Both the position numbers and the translations under genes were made by a program. DNA of 64,000 nucleotides from CAJBIL01 sp044359525 (GTDB taxonomy: Bacteria; Pseudomonadota; Gammaproteobacteria; Burkholderiales; Rhodocyclaceae). Below are positions 25,415 to 33,672 of this stretch, piece by piece (positions within the stretch are counted from its first letter, which is position 1; each line of letters begins with the position of its first letter). The stretch is taken from the NCBI GenBank assembly GCA_044359525.1, contig JBIKLY010000005.1, forward strand, positions 6,275 through 70,274. The letters are read 5' to 3'. The notes under the pieces are model-generated. The model was not told where the DNA came from. It was given only the letters and a program-made list of their open reading frames with translations, and made no database searches.

Positions 25415-25569
25415 TAGTCAGTCAATGAGAAAGTGCGAACCACCAAGGCACCAAGGCACCAAGTTCACCAAGATACACAAAGTTAAGATTTTGTTTTATT
25501 GGTGAAACTTTGTGTTCTTGGTGGCTTGGTGGTGAAGTTTTTATCGTTGCCTTTCAACATGACTGACTA
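25415..25569. repeat. 155-bp palindromic element with terminal inverted repeats
   Basis: The ends TAGTCAGTCA (25415-25424) and TGACTGACTA (25560-25569) are perfect inverted repeats, and the similarity continues inward to GAGAAAG/CTTTCAA. Inside are opposed arms of ACCAAGG/CACCAAG repeats (25439-25485) and TTGGTGGCTTGGTGGT (25518-25533), and the pair CACAAAGTT/AACTTTGTG. No coding capacity. The structure resembles a non-autonomous, MITE-like or REP-like element between the Crp fragment and the methyltransferase. Confidence 0.65.
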
Positions 25570-25611
25570 GTCGTTTTGTCGATTTCCCGATTTGCAGTGC
25601 CATCGTTTTGA

Positions 25612-26766
25612 ATGTTTTCTTCCATGAATTTAGCTGTGAGTTCTTCCCCGGTCATTCGCTGGAGCGAAGCGGGTGTCGATCACTCTGCCCGCTGGCGCTC
25701 TGAAGCCGGCGTCGCGCCGCCCAAACGGGTGGTGATCGCCGATGACCTGACCACGGCCGATGCCGCCTATCGTCTGGCCTGCGAGGGTACGGCGCTGCTC
25801 TGGCGCGGCGATTTCCAGAATGCGCGCCAGTTGTTGCTGGCGATGGCGCGGCGTGTCGACCGCAAGCCACGCAAGGCGGTTGTGGCACCCGCGTCAAAGG
25901 TTGAGGCCTTCAACCGGCATCGTCTGGCGCAGTCGCAGCGTGCGCGTACGCTGGGCATGCTGCTCCTGCCATTCGATGGCGATTACGGTCTTCCTTTACG
26001 CCGCGCGCCTGATGTGCGGCAAGCCTGCGTTGAAGCCTATGGCCCGGGCGGTGAGCCCTTCGTGGCCTCGCTGCGTGAGTTGCTGGGACTGATTGGTGCG
26101 CATGAGTGGCGCAAGAAGGGTGTCGATGTGCCGGCGCTCGGTGACCGCGTTCACCCGCACTACGGCGTGTTTGCGCCGGTGCGCGGTGAGTATGTCGGGT
26201 TGGTCGCCGATGCGCCTTTGCCTTCGCAGGAACTGGCCTTCGATATCGGTACCGGCACCGGCGTGCTGGCGGCGCTGCTGGCGCGCCGTGGTGTGCAGCG
26301 CATTGTGGCGACCGATCAGGATCCCCGCGCGCTGACCTGTGCCCGCGAGAATCTCGCGCGACTCGGCCTGAATGCGCAGGTTGAAGTGGTACAAGCCGAT
26401 CTCTTTCCCGCAGGGCGGGCGCCGCTGATCGTCTGCAACCCGCCGTGGGTGCCGGCACGGCCCAGTTCGCCCATCGAGTTTGCCGTGTTCGATCCGGAGA
26501 GCCGCATGTTGCGCGGCTTCCTCAACGGCCTGGCGGCACACTTGACGCCTGGTGGCGAGGGGTGGCTGGTGCTTTCGGATCTGGCCGAGCATCTCGGTCT
26601 GCGCACCCGCGATGAGTTGCTTGCGGCGATCGATCAGGCAGGACTAAAGGTTGTCGGTCGGCTTGATATTCAACCTACGCATCCGCGCGTTGCGGACGAC
26701 ACCGACCCGCTGCACGTTGCGCGCGCAGCGGAAGTGACTTCGTTGTGGCGTCTTGCGGTTCGCTGA
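25612..26766 (+). CDS. Class I SAM-dependent methyltransferase (NPPW type)
   Basis: 384 residues. The N-terminal half (about 1-200) is family-specific, containing a WRGDFQNARQLLLAMARR segment. The C-terminal half is a Rossmann methyltransferase: FDIGTGTGVLAALLA (motif I, about residue 210), ATDQDPRALTCARENL (motif II) and IVCNPPWVPA (motif IV). NPPW/NPPY is typical of enzymes that methylate an amide or amino nitrogen (PrmC-, RlmG- or N6-adenine type). Substrate unknown. ATG 25612 and ATG 25624 are both possible; neither has a good ribosome-binding site. Confidence 0.75.
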   Translation: MFSSMNLAVSSSPVIRWSEAGVDHSARWRSEAGVAPPKRVVIADDLTTADAAYRLACEGTALLWRGDFQNARQLLLAMARRVDRKPRKAVVAPASKVEAFNRHRLAQSQRARTLGMLLLPFDGDYGLPLRRAPDVRQACVEAYGPGGEPFVASLRELLGLIGAHEWRKKGVDVPALGDRVHPHYGVFAPVRGEYVGLVADAPLPSQELAFDIGTGTGVLAALLARRGVQRIVATDQDPRALTCARENLARLGLNAQVEVVQADLFPAGRAPLIVCNPPWVPARPSSPIEFAVFDPESRMLRGFLNGLAAHLTPGGEGWLVLSDLAEHLGLRTRDELLAAIDQAGLKVVGRLDIQPTHPRVADDTDPLHVARAAEVTSLWRLAVR

Positions 26767-26837
26767 TCTTGCCGCTTGCGCAGCACCGTGTCGTCGGCGA
26801 TCAAGCGGCCGTTTCGTTTGCGTTGAGGGCAAATCAA

Positions 26838-26999
26838 CCTAAAAACCTCTTTCAACACAGAGAAAACGGAGAAAAACACAGAGAAAACAGAGGGGTAGAT
26901 CAAGAACGCAACTCACCCCGTGGGAGCCCCAATAATTATCCTCCGTGCCCTCCGTGGCTCTGTGTTCTCTGTGTTGAAAGAGCTTTCAACTGAGATTTT
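26838..26999. repeat. Palindromic ACACAGAG-type intergenic element, copy 1
   Basis: Between the convergent methyltransferase and mtfA genes. CTCTTTCAACACAGAGAA (26847-26864) and TTCTCTGTGTTGAAAGAG (26965-26982) are perfect 18-bp inverted repeats; internal arms carry further CGGAG/CACAGAG and CTCCGTG/CTCTGTG repeats. It shares CCTAAAAACC on the left and the palindrome GTTGAAAGAG-CTTTCAAC on the right with the element at 55091. The right end overlaps the mtfA stop codon. It could act as a bidirectional hairpin between the two genes. Confidence 0.75.
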
Positions 27000-27771
27000 C
27001 AGGATCAAGGCGTGCGGCAGGATTCTGACGATAGAACGCCGATAGGTTCTCATAAAGCGCCGGGTATTCCTGGCGCAGGATCTGCGGCGTTTCAAAGAAC
27101 GTTTCGCTCATGACCGCAAAGAATTCGCCGGGGTTTTCGGCAGCATAGGGGTCGAGCAGGGTGTCCTGGTCCAGCTGTTCGGCTTCGTCGACGAGGGCGC
27201 AGAAGTCGTCGTAGGCGGCGAGCAGCGTGCTTTCCCACGTCTTGCGCGAGATTCCTGCGGGTAGGGGCGGGGTGCCGTCCGGTGGCCCGTTCAGCATGTC
27301 CAGTTTGTGCGCGAATTCATGAATCACGACGTTGTAGCCAGCGCCGGCCATTTGCGCATCACGCCATGAGATGAGCAGCGGTCCGCCCTCCCAGGCTTCG
27401 CCCGAGGCGATGTCTGTGTATTCGTGCACAACACCAAACTCGTCTTCGATACTGCGCGGGATGATGAATTCGTCGGGATAGACGATGATGCCGACCCAGC
27501 CGCGATAGTGCTCAAGTCCGAGATTGAGAATCGGCAGGCAGCCCTGGGCGGCAATCGAGACGCACATGGCGTCGGTCAGTTCCAGCCCGCCGGCACTGGT
27601 GAATTCCTTTTCGGCCAGGAAGGCTTCGCTCAGCCCCCGTAGCCGCAAGCGTTCTTCTTCGTTCAGACCGGCGAGAAAGGGCAGTCCGGCGACGGTCGCC
27701 AGCCACAGGGCGTCGGGCAGCGCCGTAACGCCTTGCTCGCCGCGCAGCCAGTTGAACAGCTTATCGATCAC
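26986..27771 (-). CDS. mtfA: MtfA-type zinc peptidase
   Basis: 261 residues, close to the usual 265 of MtfA. The metal site is HEFAH (in VVIHEFAHKLDML) with the downstream Glu in AVMSETFFE; the family segment IIVYPDEFI is also present. In E. coli, MtfA binds the repressor Mlc and has aminopeptidase activity. I chose GTG 27771 (GTGATCGATAAGCTG), which lies 5 nt after the stop of the exporter gene; the longer open frame upstream is the antisense-type shadow of that gene. The last codons lie inside the palindromic repeat. Confidence 0.85.
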   Translation of the reverse strand: MIDKLFNWLRGEQGVTALPDALWLATVAGLPFLAGLNEEERLRLRGLSEAFLAEKEFTSAGGLELTDAMCVSIAAQGCLPILNLGLEHYRGWVGIIVYPDEFIIPRSIEDEFGVVHEYTDIASGEAWEGGPLLISWRDAQMAGAGYNVVIHEFAHKLDMLNGPPDGTPPLPAGISRKTWESTLLAAYDDFCALVDEAEQLDQDTLLDPYAAENPGEFFAVMSETFFETPQILRQEYPALYENLSAFYRQNPAARLDPENLS

Positions 27772-27776
27772 TTTTT

Positions 27777-28682
27777 CTATCTGCTTTTGAACTGTGGCAG
27801 TGCAGCGGTGGTGAGGTAGATGCCGGCGAAGATCAGGGCGATTCCGGCGTAGTGATAGGTGTGCGGGATTTCGCTGAGGAAGATGGCTGAGAGCAGGGTG
27901 CCGAAGACCGGCATCAGGTGGATGAATAGGCTGGCCTTGCTGGCGCCGACTTCGCCGACGGCGCGGTTGTAGAAAATATAGCCGAGAAAGCCCGGAAATA
28001 TACCGGTGTAGGCGATGCCGGCGAGCGAGCCGGCGGTAACGTTGATTTTCTTGCCCTGGGCGAGTTCCCAGGCATAAGCCGGTGCCAGGGCGAGCAGGCC
28101 GACCACCGTGAAAGCCGCGAGCATCAGCATCGGGTTGATTCCGGCCGGGCGCCATTGCAGCCCGATGGTGTACAGCGCCCAGGTCAGCACGGCGGCAAGC
28201 ATCCAGAGATCGCCAACGTTCAGGGTCAGACCGGCCAGCGTGTCCAGGCTGCCGCGACAGACGATGGTCGCCACGCCGATGAAGGAGAGCAGGACGCCGA
28301 TCCACTCGATGTCGTGCAGACGTTTTTTCAGGAAAGCCCAGGATAGCGCGATGGTGGCGATCGGGATGAAGGAGTTGAGCAGCAGGGCATTGGTTGCCGC
28401 CGTATATTGCAGGGCGACATAAGCCAGTGTGTTGTAGCAGCCGACACCGAGCAGGCCGAGGATGGTGATTTCCTTCCAGCCGCGTTTCAGCAGCGGCCAC
28501 TGCGTGCGCAGATGCGGCAGGGCCAGCGGTAGGGTCAGCACCAGGGCAATCGCCCAGCGCCAGAAGGCGAGCGTGAGCGGCGGCACGTCGTCGCGAATGG
28601 CGCGACCAAGCACCATGTTGCCGGACCAGAACAGCGTGGTCAGCGTGAGTAGCAGGTAGGGGTGGTGGAAGCGGGCGAACAT
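27777..28682 (-). CDS. EamA/DMT-family exporter
   Basis: About 301 residues with ten predicted membrane helices in two EamA repeats: first repeat LLTLTTLFWSGNMVLGRAIRD...NALLLNSFIPIATIALSW, second repeat MLAAVLTWALYTIGLQW...KASLFIHLMPVFGTLLSAIFL. Family members export metabolites or amino acids; the substrate cannot be told. ATG 28682 is preferred over an in-frame GTG at 28706, which would add a Cys/His-rich unlikely leader. It is co-transcribed with mtfA and divergent from relA. Confidence 0.85.
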   Translation of the reverse strand: MFARFHHPYLLLTLTTLFWSGNMVLGRAIRDDVPPLTLAFWRWAIALVLTLPLALPHLRTQWPLLKRGWKEITILGLLGVGCYNTLAYVALQYTAATNALLLNSFIPIATIALSWAFLKKRLHDIEWIGVLLSFIGVATIVCRGSLDTLAGLTLNVGDLWMLAAVLTWALYTIGLQWRPAGINPMLMLAAFTVVGLLALAPAYAWELAQGKKINVTAGSLAGIAYTGIFPGFLGYIFYNRAVGEVGASKASLFIHLMPVFGTLLSAIFLSEIPHTYHYAGIALIFAGIYLTTAALPQFKSR

Positions 28683-28735
28683 GCAGTGGCATCCACAAGC
28701 AAACACGCATTATGCCTGATGCCCGGTAGAGGCTT

Positions 28736-28741
28736 TATAAT
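28736..28741 (+). promoter_or_regulatory. -10 box just before relA
   Basis: A perfect TATAAT ends 6 nt before the relA ATG (28748), and no Shine-Dalgarno sequence is visible, so the transcript may be leaderless. No good -35 hexamer is seen at 16-18 bp. Confidence 0.4.
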
Positions 28742-28747
28742 TACGGC

Positions 28748-30973
28748 ATGGTTTCCGTCGTCCACTCCGTCGCCGCTCAGAGCGACCACGAACACTCCCT
28801 GCAAACGCTCAGTGAAGGTCTTTCCGCCGAAGAGGCGCAAAAGATCCGGCTGGCTGCCGATTTTGCCCAGGCAGTTTATGCCGATCATATGCTCGGCAGC
28901 GGCGAAGGTGTCTGGCGTCATGCACTTGGCATGGCGTTGATCCTGGTCGGATTGAAGCTCGATGCTGATTCCCGCCTGGCGGCCCTGCTTTTTGCTGTTC
29001 CCACTTATGACGAGCACGGCATCGCCAACATCGAGGCGCGTTTCGGCCCGGCATCAGCGCATCTGGTGAATGGCATTTCCCGCCTGAATCGTCTGCGGCC
29101 GATTACGCGTGGTTTTGTTGCGCATTCGGCGGAGAGCGGTGAAGATAATCCGCAGGAAATGAAGGCGCAGATCGAAGTCTTGCGAAAAATGTTGCTGGCC
29201 ATGGTCGAGGATATTCGTGTGGTGCTGTTGCGCCTCGCCTCGCGGACGCAGACGCTGCGCTATTACGCGGCAGTGCCCGACGATCTGCGGGCGCAGGTGG
29301 CGCGCGAGACCCTCGAACTGTATTCACCGCTGGCCAATCGCCTGGGCGTATGGGAACTCAAGTGGGAACTGGAGGACCTTTCCTTCCGCTTTCTGCATCC
29401 CGATCTTTACAAGAAAATTGCCAAAGAGCTCGATGAAAAGCGTACCGAACGCGAACAGTTCATCGCCGAGGCGATTGTCCGCCTGAAGGCGGAGCTGGCC
29501 ACGGTAGGTATCCGCAACGCCGAAGTCTATGGCCGCCCAAAGCACATCTACAGCATCTGGAACAAGATGCGAAAGAAGGATGTCGCATTTTCCGAGGTCT
29601 ATGACGTGCGAGCGTTGCGCGTCATTGTTCATGAGGTGAAAGACTGCTACACCGCGCTCGGCATCGTGCACAACATCTGGTCGCCGATTTCAAAGGAGTT
29701 TGACGACTACATCTCGAATCCCAAAGGCAATGACTATCGCTCGCTGCATACGGCGGTGCGTTGCCCCGATGGTCGCTCACTCGAAGTGCAGATCCGCACC
29801 TGGGAGATGCACCGGCACTCCGAGCTCGGTGTTGCTGCGCACTGGCGCTACAAGGAAGGCAACAAGGCGGCGTCGGAAGACAATTACGACGAAAAGATCG
29901 CCTGGTTGCGCCAGTTGCTGACCTGGAAGGACGAAGTTGCCGATTCGTCGGACTGGGTCAAGCACTACAAGGAAGCGGCGCTCGATGAGACGATTTACAT
30001 CATGACGCCGCAGGGGCGCGTGGTCGATCTGCCGCGTGGGGCGACGCCGGTAGACTTCGCTTACCGGGTGCACACCGATCTCGGTCACCGCTGCCGTGGC
30101 GCCAAGGTCGACGGTGCGCTGGTGCCGCTCAATACGCAGCTTGAAACCGGGCAGCGCGTCGAGATTGTCGTTGCCAAGCATGGCGGCCCGTCACGCGACT
30201 GGCTGAACAATTCGCTCGGCTATCTATTCACCCATCGGGCGCGAGCCAAGGCACGGCACTGGTTCTCCAGCCTGGCGCTGGAGGAGACGCTGGCCGACGG
30301 ACGCGCCATCGTCATGCGCGAATTGCAGCGCATGGGGCAGAACAGTACGAACCTGGACGATCTGGCTGCGAAGCTCGGCTTTGCCAAAAGCGAAGACATG
30401 TTCATTGCGGTAGCGCGTGCCGAATTGAATACCCGTCAGCTACAAGTAGCGGTACGTGGCAGCGAAATGCCGGTCGATGAACGCGGGGCGCCGGAGCCGC
30501 CGCAACGCCGGCACAAGGCCAGCGATGCCGCTGAAAAAGGCATTCTGATCGTTGGCGTCGATAAGTTGCTGACCCAGCTGGCGGGCTGCTGCAAGCCGGC
30601 GCCGCCGGACCCCATTCTTGGTTTCGTGACGCGCGGTAAGGGCGTTTCGATTCATCGTGCCGACTGCAGCAATTTCGCCAATATGGAAGCGATGCATCCT
30701 GAGCGAGTGATCGAAACAGAGTGGGGTGGCCAGACTGACGGTATATTTGCCGTCGATATCGTGGTCGACGCCCATGATCGTCAGGGGCTGCTGCGGGATA
30801 TTTCGGAAGTTTTTACACGCGAGAAAATTAACGTTATCGCGGTTAATACGCAGTCAAAGCAAGGCACGGCGCACATGGGTTTCACCGCAGAAATCGGTAA
30901 TGTCCAGCAGTTGAAACGCACGCTGTCAATGATTCACGACGTACCTGGCGTGGTCGGCGCACGTCGTGCCTGA
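28748..30973 (+). CDS. relA: RelA (p)ppGpp synthetase
   Basis: 741 residues, the expected RelA length. The N-terminal HD-type hydrolase domain is degenerate (LLFAVPTYDEHG where SpoT has HD and ED residues), so it should be synthetase-only. The synthetase domain contains GRPKHIYSIWNKM and KEFDDYISNPKGNDYRSLHTAV; the EFDD charge motif is the RelA type rather than the RxKD of bifunctional enzymes. TGS (ETIYIMTPQGRVVDLPRGATPVDFAY), a zinc-finger-type AGCCKPAPPDP and a C-terminal ACT domain follow. It makes (p)ppGpp on starved ribosomes. It ends convergently 2 bp from the next gene. Confidence 0.95.
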   Translation: MVSVVHSVAAQSDHEHSLQTLSEGLSAEEAQKIRLAADFAQAVYADHMLGSGEGVWRHALGMALILVGLKLDADSRLAALLFAVPTYDEHGIANIEARFGPASAHLVNGISRLNRLRPITRGFVAHSAESGEDNPQEMKAQIEVLRKMLLAMVEDIRVVLLRLASRTQTLRYYAAVPDDLRAQVARETLELYSPLANRLGVWELKWELEDLSFRFLHPDLYKKIAKELDEKRTEREQFIAEAIVRLKAELATVGIRNAEVYGRPKHIYSIWNKMRKKDVAFSEVYDVRALRVIVHEVKDCYTALGIVHNIWSPISKEFDDYISNPKGNDYRSLHTAVRCPDGRSLEVQIRTWEMHRHSELGVAAHWRYKEGNKAASEDNYDEKIAWLRQLLTWKDEVADSSDWVKHYKEAALDETIYIMTPQGRVVDLPRGATPVDFAYRVHTDLGHRCRGAKVDGALVPLNTQLETGQRVEIVVAKHGGPSRDWLNNSLGYLFTHRARAKARHWFSSLALEETLADGRAIVMRELQRMGQNSTNLDDLAAKLGFAKSEDMFIAVARAELNTRQLQVAVRGSEMPVDERGAPEPPQRRHKASDAAEKGILIVGVDKLLTQLAGCCKPAPPDPILGFVTRGKGVSIHRADCSNFANMEAMHPERVIETEWGGQTDGIFAVDIVVDAHDRQGLLRDISEVFTREKINVIAVNTQSKQGTAHMGFTAEIGNVQQLKRTLSMIHDVPGVVGARRA

Positions 30974-30975
30974 AC

Positions 30976-31371
30976 TCAGTCGTCGATTCGGGCGACCGAA
31001 AGTTTTGCTGTTGCTGCTTTCAGTTTTGCATCGTCCATCGCACTGAGTTGTAGCAGGCCGGCGCGAATCAGTTCGCTTTTTTTGATGCTGAATCCGAGGG
31101 TAGACAGACGTTTCTTCAAGCGGACCAGTTGCGCGTACTCGTCGTCCGGAAAGGTGAAGCGATCGCGCACCAGTTTTTCTTTTTCCGGTTTTTTGTCCAG
31201 CGGCCGGGAAAAAGCCTTGGATAGTCGCACGCGCCCGGCGGTCGCCGGTGATTTTGACTCAGGGGTCGCGGGCGTCAGCTTCCTGGCAACGGCCGCGGCT
31301 TTCCCGGGGGGTGGGGTTTTTGTGGCGACAGCGGGTGATTTCGCTACCGGGGGCTTTTTGGCTGCTGGCAT
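30976..31371 (-). CDS. Basic hypothetical protein with helical C-terminal domain
   Basis: 131 residues. The first 55 are a disordered Lys/Ala/Pro-rich tail (AAKKPPVAKSPAVATKTPPPGKAAAVARK). The C-terminal half, RDRFTFPDDEYAQLVRLKKRLSTLGFSIKKSELIRAGLLQLS, resembles a ribbon-helix-helix-like module (short strand, then two helices with KKSELIRAGL). A DNA- or polyanion-binding role is plausible from the charge, but is inference. It lies between relA (convergent) and ppk (43 bp upstream, same strand), so it is probably co-transcribed with ppk. Confidence 0.7.
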   Translation of the reverse strand: MPAAKKPPVAKSPAVATKTPPPGKAAAVARKLTPATPESKSPATAGRVRLSKAFSRPLDKKPEKEKLVRDRFTFPDDEYAQLVRLKKRLSTLGFSIKKSELIRAGLLQLSAMDDAKLKAATAKLSVARIDD

Positions 31372-31414
31372 GTCGCTTTACTTTCGTCGATTAAATTTTG
31401 ACCTGCAACGGCGG

Positions 31415-33520
31415 TCACGGTTTGAGCATTTCAATCAGCTCATGTTGGGCGCAACGCGGTTTGGCGCGCGATTTGCGGCGCGGATGATAGTGCCCGCTGG
31501 CGTCCATTTCCCAGGATTGCTGGTTGTCTGCAAGGTAGGTTTGCAAGCCTTCGGTAATTACCCGGCGTTTCAATTTGTGGTCAAGGATCGGGAAGGCCAG
31601 TTCGATGCGGCGGAAAAAATTGCGTTCCATCCAGTCGGCACTTGAAAGATAAACTTCTTCCTTGCCGCCGGCATGGAAGAAGAAAATCCGGTGATGTTCA
31701 AGCAGGCGGCCAATGATCGAGCGCACCCGGATATTTTCCGACAGACCCTTGATTCCCGGTTTTAGTGCGCAGACGCCGCGTACGATCAGGTCGACTTTGA
31801 CGCCGGCCTGCGACGCCTGGTAGAGCGCGTCGATCGTTTCCGGCTCAAGCAGCGAGTTCATCTTGGCAATGATGCGTGCAGGTTTGCCGGCGAACGCTGC
31901 TTCCGCTTCGCCACGAATTCCGTCGAGAATGTTTTGCTGCAAGGAAAAAGGCGCTTGCCAGAGATGCTTCAGCGTTTGCGCCCGGCCAAGGCCGGTGAGC
32001 TGCTTGAATACCTCGTTGACGTCTTCTCCGATTTCTTCATTGCAGGTGAGCAGGCCGAAGTCCGTGTACAGGCGTGCTGTTTTTGGATGATAGTTGCCGG
32101 TGCCAAGGTGTACGTAGCGGCGCAGGATGTCGCCCTTGTTGCCCTCTTCCCGGCGTACGACCATCAGCATCTTGGCGTGCGTCTTGTAGCCGACCACGCC
32201 GTACACCACATGCGCGCCGACCTCTTCCAGCTTGGTTGCCCAGCCGATGTTGGCTTCCTCGTCGAAGCGCGCCATCAGTTCGACGATCACTGTGACTTCC
32301 TTGCCGTTCTGGGCGGCGCGTAACAGCGATTTCATCAGGACCGAGTCCGTCCCGGTACGGTAGACCGTCATTTTGATGGCCACGACCTGCACGTCACTGG
32401 CGGCCTGGTCGAGCAGTTCGATAACCGGCGCAAAGCTCTGGTAAGGGTGGTGCAGCAGGATGTCGCCGGCGCGCACACTATCGAAGATGCTATGGGTTTT
32501 CTGCAGCGCTTTCGGCGTGCCGGGCCGGAAAGGCGGAAATTTCAGATCGTCGCGCAGTACCCAGTCGGGCACCTGCATCAGGCGAACCAGGTTGACCGGG
32601 CCGGGGACGCGATACAGATCGTTGTCGTTGAGGCCGAACTGCGAGAGCAAAAATTCGCTCATCGCTTCCGAACAGTTGTCGGCGACTTCCAGCCGCACAC
32701 CGTCGCCGAAGTGACGCTGCGGCAGTTCGCCCTGAATCTTGGCGCGCAGATTCTTGACTTCTTCTTCATCGACAAAGAGGTCGCTGTTGCGCGTGACGCG
32801 AAACTGGTAGCAGCCGAGTACGTTCATGCCGGTGAACAGCTCACCGACAAAACCGTGCAGGATCGACGAGAGGAAAACAAAGCTGTACTCGCATTCGCAC
32901 AACTCGCGCGGCAGGCGGATAACGCGTGGCAGGACGCGCGGCGCCTGTACGATGGCCGCGCCGGAGCTGCGGCCGAAGGCGTCCTTGCCTTCGAGTTCGA
33001 CGGCAAAGTTGAGACTTTTGTTGAGTACGCGCGGGAAGGGGTGCGAGGGGTCCAGCCCGATCGGCGTCAGTACCGGGATCATCTCGCGGAAAAAATAGGC
33101 GCTGATCCATTCGCGCTGCGCATCGGTCCAGTCTGCCCGACGCAGAAAGCGGATGTCTTCTGCGGCCAGTTGCGGCAGGATCTCGTCGTTGAACAGGGCA
33201 TATTGCTCTTCAACCATGGCGTGCGCTTCGGCACTGACCAGGTTGAAAATTTCGCGCGCATTCATGCCGTCGGTCGTGATCGATACCGAATTGAGCTTGA
33301 TCTGTTCCTTCAGCCCGGCAACGCGAATCTCGAAAAACTCGTCGAGATTGCTGGAAACGATGCACAGGAAGCGCAAACGTTCGAGTAGCGGCGTTGTGGG
33401 GTTTCTGGCCTGCGAAAGCACCCGCCGGTTGAAGGCGAGCAGACCGATTTCGCGATTCAGGAAATGTTCCGGCAGGAAACGATCGCTGCCGGCTGGTGCG
33501 TTGGGATGGCGTGGCGTCAT
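31415..33520 (-). CDS. ppk: Polyphosphate kinase 1
   Basis: 701 residues with all four PPK1 domains: N-terminal helical domain (FLNREIGLLAFNRRVL), head domain, and two phospholipase-D-like catalytic domains. The autophosphorylated His is H448 (KTHAKMLMVV) and the second catalytic His is H471 (YVHLGTGNYH), matching E. coli H435 and H454 by alignment. It makes inorganic polyphosphate from ATP reversibly. It is divergent from ppx, with the 152-bp spacer holding a candidate PhoB-type promoter for this gene. Confidence 0.95.
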   Translation of the reverse strand: MTPRHPNAPAGSDRFLPEHFLNREIGLLAFNRRVLSQARNPTTPLLERLRFLCIVSSNLDEFFEIRVAGLKEQIKLNSVSITTDGMNAREIFNLVSAEAHAMVEEQYALFNDEILPQLAAEDIRFLRRADWTDAQREWISAYFFREMIPVLTPIGLDPSHPFPRVLNKSLNFAVELEGKDAFGRSSGAAIVQAPRVLPRVIRLPRELCECEYSFVFLSSILHGFVGELFTGMNVLGCYQFRVTRNSDLFVDEEEVKNLRAKIQGELPQRHFGDGVRLEVADNCSEAMSEFLLSQFGLNDNDLYRVPGPVNLVRLMQVPDWVLRDDLKFPPFRPGTPKALQKTHSIFDSVRAGDILLHHPYQSFAPVIELLDQAASDVQVVAIKMTVYRTGTDSVLMKSLLRAAQNGKEVTVIVELMARFDEEANIGWATKLEEVGAHVVYGVVGYKTHAKMLMVVRREEGNKGDILRRYVHLGTGNYHPKTARLYTDFGLLTCNEEIGEDVNEVFKQLTGLGRAQTLKHLWQAPFSLQQNILDGIRGEAEAAFAGKPARIIAKMNSLLEPETIDALYQASQAGVKVDLIVRGVCALKPGIKGLSENIRVRSIIGRLLEHHRIFFFHAGGKEEVYLSSADWMERNFFRRIELAFPILDHKLKRRVITEGLQTYLADNQQSWEMDASGHYHPRRKSRAKPRCAQHELIEMLKP

Positions 33521-33562
33521 GGCTTCATTGAATCAGGATTGAATGTACGATGCAAGCCGGTG

Positions 33563-33596
33563 ATTATGTTGCAGAAATATTACAGAATTATGTCGG
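33563..33596 (-). promoter_or_regulatory. Candidate Pho box and -10 box of ppk
   Basis: On the minus strand CCGACATAATTCTGTAAT (33579-33596) matches the Pho-box consensus CTGTCATAAATCTGTCAT at 14 of 18 positions. A CATAAT -10 box (33563-33568) follows after exactly 10 bp, the arrangement seen at PhoB-activated promoters. The predicted start would be about 35 nt upstream of the ppk ATG. Confidence 0.5.
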
Positions 33597-33627
33597 CTCG
33601 CTAATCCAGTATTGGCGCGGCCTGCGG

Positions 33628-33636
33628 TGTTAGAAT
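33628..33636 (+). promoter_or_regulatory. Extended -10 box upstream of ppx
   Basis: TGTTAGAAT fits an extended -10 element, 37 bp before the ppx ATG. There is no convincing -35 box. It is weak evidence on its own. Confidence 0.3.
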
Positions 33637-33672
33637 GCACAGAATATTTGCAGCGGAGTTGAGAACACAGGC

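Noticed and set aside
25415..25569. CRISPR array (repeated ACCAAGG units)
   Set aside because: The repeats are 7-9 bp, unevenly spaced and arranged as opposed arms of a palindrome. There are no spacers and no cas genes.
27772..28710. N-terminal extension of the mtfA frame (574 codons in total)
   Set aside because: This part overlaps the EamA exporter on the same strand in another frame and encodes Arg/His-rich sequence without domains. The real mtfA start is GTG 27771.
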